From positions 62,001 through 126,000 of the forward strand of contig NZ_LTAZ01000013.1 of the NCBI RefSeq assembly GCF_001593955.1: 64,000 bases of DNA, in the 5' to 3' direction. The translations under genes were made by a program, and so were the position numbers. The notes under the pieces are model-generated. The model did no database searches and was not told the origin of the DNA. It saw only the letters and a program-made list of their open reading frames with translations. The stretch comes from Halalkalicoccus paucihalophilus. Its GTDB lineage: Archaea; Halobacteriota; Halobacteria; Halobacteriales; Halalkalicoccaceae. Shown here in pieces: positions 58,202 through 64,000 of the stretch. Numbering within the stretch: the first letter of the stretch is position 1; the number at the start of each line of letters is the position of its first letter.

Positions 58202-58390
58202 TCATCGGTTTCGCTTAGACTCGTATCTCGATTGCCCCAAGAATAGTGTTCCAGTATTCCCGGGCAGCCTACCGGTGAGGTCCTCGATCGTGCTCTCGTC
58301 GACCTTCCAGTTTCGCAACTCCTCAATCTGGTCCTCCAAGCGCTCGTTTTCGGTCCGGAGATAGGGTATCCGCGAAACGCGTTCGAACAC
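58202..58390 (-). CDS. Short coiled-coil protein or fragment
   Basis: 62 residues, RIPYLRTENERLEDQIEELR with clear heptads, then NWKVDESTIEDLTGRLPGNT. Resembles the coiled-coil part of the broken gene at 28870; probably a fragment. Family unknown. Confidence 0.35.
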   Translation of the reverse strand: MFERVSRIPYLRTENERLEDQIEELRNWKVDESTIEDLTGRLPGNTGTLFLGQSRYESKRNR

Positions 58391-58896
58391 TCCTCTCCTC
58401 GGAAAAACCGCTCTGAGCTAGAGCGGTTGGGTCGGCAGTCAGCAACCGACGCACCATGAGTTGGTGTGAACCGCACTAATTCGTACAGTGTCAACTGTAT
58501 TGTTTATTTAGATATTTATCACCATAGTGGAATGAATAGTACTGACATAAAAGACGAGCTCGTTCGCTATTAGCCCCATCATGTCCTCGAAATGTGGGTC
58601 GCTCGCATGAGACAGGACGAACTAGCACACTAAGAGTACCTCTCAAATACATATGAATCGACCTTCACAGAGACGGTTGTTCGAGCGGTACGATTACTAG
58701 CGCGGGTACGTCCCGTGAACGGCTGGTGACGGCTCTAGCCACGGACCTCTCTGAGAGGTTCCACTCTCGACAACGGCTGTCCATGGAAGATTCGGGAAGA
58801 GGGAGAGCGACACTCAAGGACAGGGAGAACCAGTCGAGCGGTGACAACAATCAACTGCTCCTCGCTTCCAACAGCTCAAAAGAATCCTCAGTAACA
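58391..58896. other. Intergenic, nothing recognised
   Basis: Includes an AGAGCGGTT-rich patch (58410-58430) and AT-rich DNA around 58500-58560; no gene supported. Confidence 0.4.
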
Positions 58897-60354
58897 TCAA
58901 TTATCGTCCAGCGAATTGCTAGTGTTCGATTCCGTCTGAGCCGGAGGAATATAGGTAGCGACTCCCGCAGCAGTGAGACACACCGCCGCAGCCACGGTGA
59001 AAACGATGGTAAGCCCGTCGGCCATGATAGCCGCTATTCCTGCGGGCGTCTCGCCGCCTCCCAACAAGAGACGCTGGAGATCTCCGAGGTCCGAAATGCC
59101 GGGAACTGAACCGAGGCGATCACGCATAGAGGCATTCAGGACAACACCAAGCACGGCGACGCCAACGGTTCCCCCGAGATTCCGGAAGAACTGCTGGGAG
59201 GAAGTCGCGAGTCCCATCTGCTCAGTACCGAAGTGGTTCTGGATGGCAACGAGCAGCGGCGGGGTAAGCGTCCCCATCCCGACACCAGTGACGAACACTG
59301 TCACCATCATCGCCCACAGCGGCGTAGTGGCGCTCCAAAACGCCGCCACTGCGAAACTCACGGCCATAAGGAGCGGCCCAACCGTGGCGAGACGCCGCTC
59401 GCCGAACCGGTTGATCAGCCGCCCCGAGACAAAGCTAGTCCCCGACCACCCGATCGAGATCGGGAAAACGATCAACGCGGCGCTTGCCGCACTGCCACGA
59501 ACGCTCTGAACGAACAGGGGATCGTAGGTAAGTGCGGCAAAGACGGCGAAACTCGTGAGAAAGCCTGCCGCATTCGTGACAACGAACGTTGTATCATCGA
59601 ACAACGATAGCGGGAGGATTGGCACGCGAGCGCGTTGCTCGATAAGGTAGAATGCACCGAGACATGTGACACCGAGGACAAGGAGTCCTGCGGCGACCGT
59701 CGGCATGGTGTCGAACGCCTCTAGGGCGGTCAGAAACGCTCCCACGCCAACGGAGAGCGTCGCAGCACCCGCGAAGTCAACGTGCTGTTCAGTCGTCCCT
59801 GTCGTTTCCTCGAGCGATCGAGCAGTCACGAGCACGGCTGCAACGCCGACTGGCACGCTGAGATAGAAGACCCACCGCCACGAGAGTATCGTTACGATCA
59901 AATAGCCTAGCAAGGGACCAATGACGCTTGAGACACCCCAGACGGCGCTCCCGTACCCAATCGCCTTTCCACGTTGGTCTGGCGGATAGATCACGCCGAG
60001 CACCGTATAGGGAATCGAGAACATCGCACCCGCGCCAATCCCCTGTAGCGCCCGAAAGGCAATGAGCTGGGACATACTCTGGGCTGCACCAGCAAGTACA
60101 CTGCCGATCACGAAGATGCCAATCCCGATGTAAAAGAGGCGTCTGCGGCCATAGATATCTGCGAGCCGGCCGAATAGCGGCATCGTGATCGCCGCAAACA
60201 GCATGTAGATTGCGAACACCCACGAATAGAGTTCGAGGCCACCGAGTGATGAGACGACTGTCGGCATGGCTGTACTGACGATCGTCCCGTCGATGCCCGC
60301 GAGAAAGATCCCGAGCATCATCCCTAGGGTTGTAAGCCGCCGATCTGTCGTCAT
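58897..60354 (-). CDS. MFS drug exporter, DHA2 (EmrB/QacA) family
   Basis: 485 residues with about 14 hydrophobic segments. LGIFLAGIDGTIVSTAMPTV (motif D1, with the D-x-T-I-V-x-x-A-x-P pattern), GRLADIYGRRRLFYIG (motif A), GSAVWGVSSVIGPLLGYLIV (motif C-like, export type) and WRWVFYLSVPVG are diagnostic of the 14-TM proton/drug antiporters. Stand-alone; substrates unknown. Confidence 0.92.
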   Translation of the reverse strand: MTTDRRLTTLGMMLGIFLAGIDGTIVSTAMPTVVSSLGGLELYSWVFAIYMLFAAITMPLFGRLADIYGRRRLFYIGIGIFVIGSVLAGAAQSMSQLIAFRALQGIGAGAMFSIPYTVLGVIYPPDQRGKAIGYGSAVWGVSSVIGPLLGYLIVTILSWRWVFYLSVPVGVAAVLVTARSLEETTGTTEQHVDFAGAATLSVGVGAFLTALEAFDTMPTVAAGLLVLGVTCLGAFYLIEQRARVPILPLSLFDDTTFVVTNAAGFLTSFAVFAALTYDPLFVQSVRGSAASAALIVFPISIGWSGTSFVSGRLINRFGERRLATVGPLLMAVSFAVAAFWSATTPLWAMMVTVFVTGVGMGTLTPPLLVAIQNHFGTEQMGLATSSQQFFRNLGGTVGVAVLGVVLNASMRDRLGSVPGISDLGDLQRLLLGGGETPAGIAAIMADGLTIVFTVAAAVCLTAAGVATYIPPAQTESNTSNSLDDN

Positions 60355-60528
60355 ACTCGTTCTCTTATAGAGTGGGGTATCTGTGACTTTGCCGGTTTTC
60401 GACAGTCGCTGCAGTGCCTACCAGTTAGAGACTTACCCAGAACTTGGCTGGAATCGGAGTCAAACAGCTATGGTGCCAGCGTAAAGGAGCTAAAGAACCG
60501 TTTCTACCAGTATTAGGAGAGGGGCGTC

Positions 60529-61053
60529 TTACTCGCCGTTTCGCTGCTGTTGGAGCGTAGCTTTCGCACGTGCGACGTAGGTGTTCGCTGACCAACTCTT
60601 GGCGTCGCTCATCTCGTCCAAGAATGCCTCGGCAGTGTCCGCGGCGAGCACGTCGTTTCGAACGAGCGCCGTGAGAACGATCGGTGTCGTTACGAGGCGT
60701 GTATCGATCAGCGATGCATGCACCAGCGCTAAGCGGTTAAACTCGTCACAGAGCAGTTGGACTCCATCAATCGTGTTCGCCAGTGTGACCGCTGCGTTCT
60801 CTCCATCATCGAGCGGGAACGTCTCGTCAAGTTCGACACTGCGAACGTCGAATGCGGCCTGCCGGTCAAGGACGGCCTGTGCCGCTTCCCCCGAGGCATC
60901 GTTGTAGGAGGCCGTCTCGGTGAGTTCGTCGATGACCTGCTCGGGGAGAATGACGTCATGTGAGTCAAGTAGGAGGTCGAGTGGGTTTGGTGTGGTATTC
61001 GCAACGGTCCCTAAACTAACGAGGACAGACATATCAGCAACGATGCGTCCCAT
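60529..61053 (-). CDS. PIN-like toxin (DUF3368 type), module 3
   Basis: 174 residues. RIVADMSVLVSLGTVANTTP (first Asp), ILPEQVIDELTET (Glu) and DDGENAAVTLANTIDGVQLL then CDEFNRLALVHASLID follow the DUF3368 subgroup of PIN nucleases. The ATG directly follows the stop of the RHH gene (TAG ATG, zero spacing), so translation is coupled. Confidence 0.82.
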   Translation of the reverse strand: MGRIVADMSVLVSLGTVANTTPNPLDLLLDSHDVILPEQVIDELTETASYNDASGEAAQAVLDRQAAFDVRSVELDETFPLDDGENAAVTLANTIDGVQLLCDEFNRLALVHASLIDTRLVTTPIVLTALVRNDVLAADTAEAFLDEMSDAKSWSANTYVARAKATLQQQRNGE

Positions 61054-61374
61054 CTATCCGTCAGCCAGCTCCTCGGCTACGTCGTCGACGAACGCTTCGC
61101 TCAATTGCTGCTTCAAGAGACGAAAGTTCGCCGCCTCCTCGTGACCGACGAGGGCTTTCAACTCCTCGAAGGAGATGTCGTCATCGTAGTAGGCTTCCGC
61201 AATCTCCTGTTTTATCTCGTCGGAGTGGGCCGCGTCCCGCAGGTACTCTTGGAGCGCAGAGATGAGAATATCCGTCCGGTCCGTCTCGAATACCGCTGCG
61301 AGGGTGTCGGCCCGATCGACCAATCCTCGGGGTGCGCGAAACTGAACGCGCTTTTTCTCCACGTCGGAACTCAT
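61054..61374 (-). CDS. Ribbon-helix-helix antitoxin-like protein, module 3
   Basis: 106 residues. KKRVQFRAPRGLVDRADTLA then VFETDRTDILISALQEYLRD is an RHH DNA-binding domain; the C-terminal EEAANFRLLKQQLSEAFVDD helix resembles UPF0175/antitoxin tails that bind the PIN partner. Start at ATG 61374; the upstream extension to 61569 overlaps the PadR leader on the other strand. Confidence 0.8.
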   Translation of the reverse strand: MSSDVEKKRVQFRAPRGLVDRADTLAAVFETDRTDILISALQEYLRDAAHSDEIKQEIAEAYYDDDISFEELKALVGHEEAANFRLLKQQLSEAFVDDVAEELADG

Positions 61375-61532
61375 GTGTGTACATTGTGAGCGCAGTAGTA
61401 AAACACTTCCCTCGCACGGCTCACCGAGAATGACAGAAATACTTGTTCTACCACCCCGTATTGGGGTGGTCACACAGCTGGTCCTCGTGCTCCAATAACC
61501 ACTGCTTACTCGTTTATCGTGTGGTATGTTCC

Positions 61533-61550
61533 AAATACTAGTAGGTTTGG
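61533..61550 (+). promoter_or_regulatory. PadR leader box, copy 3
   Basis: AAATACTAGTAGGTTTGG, ending 17 bases before the ATG at 61568. Confidence 0.55.
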
Positions 61551-61567
61551 CGACGAACAAGATCTTC

Positions 61568-61855
61568 ATGCATGATTTAACCGGCTTCCAACGTGACCTG
61601 CTCTATGTCATTGCTGGGCGAGATAATCCAAGTGGCCTCGCACTCAAAGACACACTCGAAACGTACTATGAAAAAGAGATCCATCACGGGCGACTGTATC
61701 CGAATCTCGATACGCTTGTCAATAAGGGGCTGGTTGAGAAGGGCGAGGCCGATCGGCGGGCGAACTATTATCGACTGACTGCCCGAGGCCAGCGTGAGAT
61801 CGAAGCACGACGGGAGTGGGAACAACAGTATCTCTCTGCCGCTATAACTACATAA
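61568..61855 (+). CDS. PadR family regulator, paralogue 3
   Basis: 95 residues: MHDLTGFQRDLLYVIAGRDN, GLALKDTLETYYEKEIHHGR, LYPNLDTLVNKGLVEKGEAD, RRANYYRLTARGQREIEARR. Diverged from paralogues 1 and 2 but with the same start context and box. No TTGTGCAAC stem-loop follows. Confidence 0.87.
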   Translation: MHDLTGFQRDLLYVIAGRDNPSGLALKDTLETYYEKEIHHGRLYPNLDTLVNKGLVEKGEADRRANYYRLTARGQREIEARREWEQQYLSAAITT

Positions 61856-62094
61856 CAGCCGTGGACGTCGTGTTACTCCATTGTTCCACCACGGTTCTCG
61901 ATATTGGGAAAAGAGCAACCACAACGGGACGATAAGAATAGTTAATTGTAGCCAAAAAGTAATAAATAAAAGAATACATCAGGGGAAGCGATCATAGACC
62001 CAGCACGAATAATTGATTCGCTCTACTCAATAACGGAATCAATCTCCCCTATCCAAAGTTCTATATTTCCGACATTCTATCGAAGAACGAACAG

Positions 62095-62511
62095 ATGATG
62101 GGGAATAAAACGGATAATTCGAACTTGCCTATAGAGAAGGGAGAGCAGTTGGATGGAAATGAGGACGAGGTGAAAGACGACAGCTATTCGATTAACAGGC
62201 GGTCCACGCTGGGACTTCTGGCAGCACTCAGCAGTGCCGGGTTATTTGCTAGCTCCGGGGCTGCACAGGCAGGACAAGAGGATGATGTAGACGATGCCGT
62301 TTCGGTCAGTTCTGACCAACCAGCGGGCACTGAGGCCTTACTCCAATTAATCGTGGCTGAGTACGGCGAGTTGCCTAACTGCTTATCAACCTGCGTGAGT
62401 TGCTCTTCAAGTGTCGTGACCTTCTCAGTGAGCGCATCTACCTCGGCCTGCAACTGGTCAACAAGACCGGGTAGATCCTTGAGAGTACTGTCTCCATCGC
62501 GGTTGTTCTGA
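62095..62511 (+). pseudogene. Truncated Tat-exported protein
   Basis: The first ~85 residues are a real N-terminus: acidic leader, Tat signal INRRSTLGLLAALSSAGLFA then SSGAAQA, and QEDDVDDAVSVSSDQPAGTE. From about 62370 the frame is antisense to the HTH gene on the other strand (peptide CLSTCVSCSSSVVTFSVSAS is low-complexity shadow). So the 3' part has been lost by a deletion that joined it to the neighbouring convergent gene. Confidence 0.6.
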
Positions 62512-62771
62512 ATCGACTGTGTAGCCTCTTGTCCCTGCTCAGTGAGTGTGACTTTCTTTGGAGGAATGGTTGTGCCATCTCGATTAGGCTGCGTCGTTAT
62601 GACTAGCCCGGCTGGTTCTAAATGCTCAGTTATACGATATAAGATTCTGCGGTTGTCTTCAACCGCTGTCGACTCTCGTATCGTGGATGTTTCGAGCGAT
62701 CCGTCAGCTTGTGCGAGTGCCTGCAGGATTTCGATTGATCGCCAATCGAGATCAAGTTCATCCGACGTCAT
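62184..62771 (-). CDS. HTH plus coiled-coil regulator, C-terminus replaced
   Basis: ATG 62771 opens TSDELDLDWRSIEILQALAQ, then winged-helix ADGSLETSTIRESTAVEDNR and RILYRITEHLEPAGLVITTQ, a wing with IPPKKVTLTEQGQ, and a coiled coil (LVDQLQAEVDALTEKVTTLE). After about 62385 the frame reads antisense of the secreted-protein gene (SPYSATINWSKASVPAGWSE). The DNA-binding and coiled-coil parts look functional. TTCTAC boxes lie upstream. Confidence 0.7.
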   Translation of the reverse strand: MTSDELDLDWRSIEILQALAQADGSLETSTIRESTAVEDNRRILYRITEHLEPAGLVITTQPNRDGTTIPPKKVTLTEQGQEATQSIQNNRDGDSTLKDLPGLVDQLQAEVDALTEKVTTLEEQLTQVDKQLGNSPYSATINWSKASVPAGWSELTETASSTSSSCPACAAPELANNPALLSAARSPSVDRLLIE

Positions 62772-62828
62772 AGTCACATCAAGAAAAGACTATCAGAAAA
62801 AGATTACCGTAAAGAAATGCCGTTAATA

Positions 62829-62890
62829 TTCTACAGTAAACTATCTACAAGCGAATTTAACGGTATATTCTACAGCGATGTACCGTAGAA
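62829..62890. promoter_or_regulatory. TTCTAC box cluster upstream of HTH gene
   Basis: TTCTACAGTA (62829-62838), TTCTACAG (62868-62875) and TACCGTAGAA (62881-62890, inverse of TTCTACGGTA) lie within 60 bases in the AT-rich leader of the minus-strand HTH gene. Candidate binding sites. Confidence 0.4.
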
Positions 62891-64000
62891 AATCGGCGCG
62901 TTAGTGTATAGTAGGGAAAGTACCCAGTTCCGAAGTGAGTCTGATACCCCCAAGGGCTGGTGCACAAGCGAGCCAACAGACCCTCAGGAAAAGTAGATGA
63001 ATCAGCGAACAGGGCTCACTGGGAGTCCACCTCGAGACAGCAAAACTGGGAGTCAAACCAAGCTCAAACAAGGGGGAGTCCCAAGAGCGAGAGCACCGAA
63101 ACAAGACAGACCTCACAACACTGAACTAGCCAATGAAGAAAAATACCTACTCAATTCGAGAAAAATAAATGGCTCTGAAAAGGCGATAAAACAGGGCCGA
63201 TGACATGGAAGGCGATACAGCAGCAATGGGGAGTCGATCAGCGCGAGGCAAAGAGATCTTCATCTTGGGAGAGGCGTGTCTTAGAAACTATCGGAATAGG
63301 TAGTTATTCATCGGAAGTCCCGTGTCTAAAAAAACAAGAGCAAGCCGAGTCCAGTACTCCGGACAATCAGTGATTCCGCTGGCAAAGAAGACTCTAGAAT
63401 AGACGATGGAGGAGACACCACGAGCTCTACACTGCTTAGTAGGTGAGCGAGCATCGGCAGGGGTCCAAGAAGAGCGAAGCAAGTGTGGGGTCCCCACGAG
63501 CAAAGACAGAAGAACAGGAGGTGCCTCAACCCAAGAGATCTAAGTAGGTTTCAGTAGAGCCTGGGTATCCATCTATCTTCGAAGCGGGGTACCCCATCAA
63601 CGAGAGGGTACAAGCGATTACCGGTAGACAGCAGCGTCAGCGACACTAAGTACACTGACAGCCGAATCGCCGACTCTGCAGTCAGCTAAGCTGCTCACAA
63701 GAAGGTGGTGGTGAGAGACTCCCTGCTTCGACAGTACCGGCACAAGACTGGACAATACCGCCAGTAGAGCAAGACACCGCTACAGGACAGCTATCCGACT
63801 CCCAAGAGCTAGTTCTACCGACGTCAAGAAGGCTGATAAGAGCGTTACTACCAACAGGGGCAGAGAGTACCAATCCGTCAGTGAGAACTAAAGTGGGATG
63901 TGGGACTCCCAGCGGGCAATAGCTCGCTGACTCCCCCAGCGAGAAGAAGACAAGATAACTCCCGTCCCTACTCTCCCTGATTAATAATCGCACGGTTCGA
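62891..64000. other. T-poor gene-free region with inverted heptamer clusters
   Basis: No convincing gene. The plus strand is visibly poor in T. GGGAGTC stands at 63021, 63048, 63074 and 63229; its inverse GACTCCC at 63717, 63797, 63904 and 63929. Runs to the window edge. Confidence 0.6.

Noticed and set aside
62891-64000. Replication origin
   Set aside because: Repeated heptamers are present, but no ORB-like TTTCCAC-type motif and no orc1/cdc6 or rep gene is visible; left as an unexplained region.
1-64000. CRISPR array
   Set aside because: The dispersed repeats are far apart and inverted; no regularly spaced direct repeats or cas genes were seen.

Overview
The window looks like part of a haloarchaeal genome, probably an accessory replicon or a heavily remodelled chromosomal island. 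The evidence is internal: acidic, Asp/Glu-rich proteins, many twin-arginine (Tat) signal peptides, and families typical of or largely confined to Halobacteria (HTH_10/Bat regulators, DUF7344-type HTH proteins, tiny CxxC zinc proteins, a VIT1-like transporter with a DUF211 partner, PRC-barrel and halophilic PadR proteins, IS1341-type TnpB). Base composition is mixed and coding density is low. I found no rRNA, CRISPR array or recognisable ORB-type origin.

Layout. 1-3.2 kb: rhodanese/metallo-beta-lactamase protein (cut by the window edge), an MFS transporter and an MhqD-like hydrolase. 3.2-5.3 kb: gene fragments, two very small genes and dispersed repeats. 5.3-10.1 kb: one 1605-residue Tat-exported multicopper oxidase. 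10.4-12.8 kb: P450 remnant, small genes and a DUF211/VIT1 pair. 13.3-17.5 kb: a secreted Gln/Asn-repeat protein and a penicillin-acylase-family enzyme. 17.5-31 kb: a decayed mosaic holding UspA, CPBP protease and LtrA, an HxlR/MhqO/MhqD-like quinone-detoxification module with two frameshifts, a PIN toxin-antitoxin pair, and a truncated methionyl-tRNA synthetase. 31-43 kb: secreted Cys-rich protein, Lrp and PadR regulators, two tandem CNNM/CBS membrane proteins, a second PIN module and a complete tnpB element. 43.4-51.3 kb: two asparagine-synthetase-like enzymes, a DUF2182/DUF1326 pair and a lipoprotein CocE-type hydrolase. 51.3-58.5 kb: tnpB remnants, a tRNA-like sequence and several regulators. 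58.9-62.8 kb: DHA2 drug exporter, a third PIN module, a PadR gene, and two truncated genes fused tail to tail. 62.9-64 kb: a T-poor gene-free stretch with inverted clusters of one heptamer.

Functional themes are export and cell-surface enzymes (five Tat-type precursors), transport and efflux, thiol/quinone/metal stress, and many small HTH regulators, set in a background of insertion-sequence remnants, duplications and pseudogenes. The most unusual signals are: (i) a family of intergenic stem-loops in which stems of different sequence enclose the invariant decamer GTCAGAGGCA; (ii) the giant multicopper oxidase, whose four copper motifs appear in permuted order; (iii) a five-repeat Gln/Asn ladder protein; (iv) paired asparagine-synthetase homologues without the glutaminase cysteine; and (v) three PadR paralogues sharing an ACTAGT-centred box at fixed distance from the start codon.
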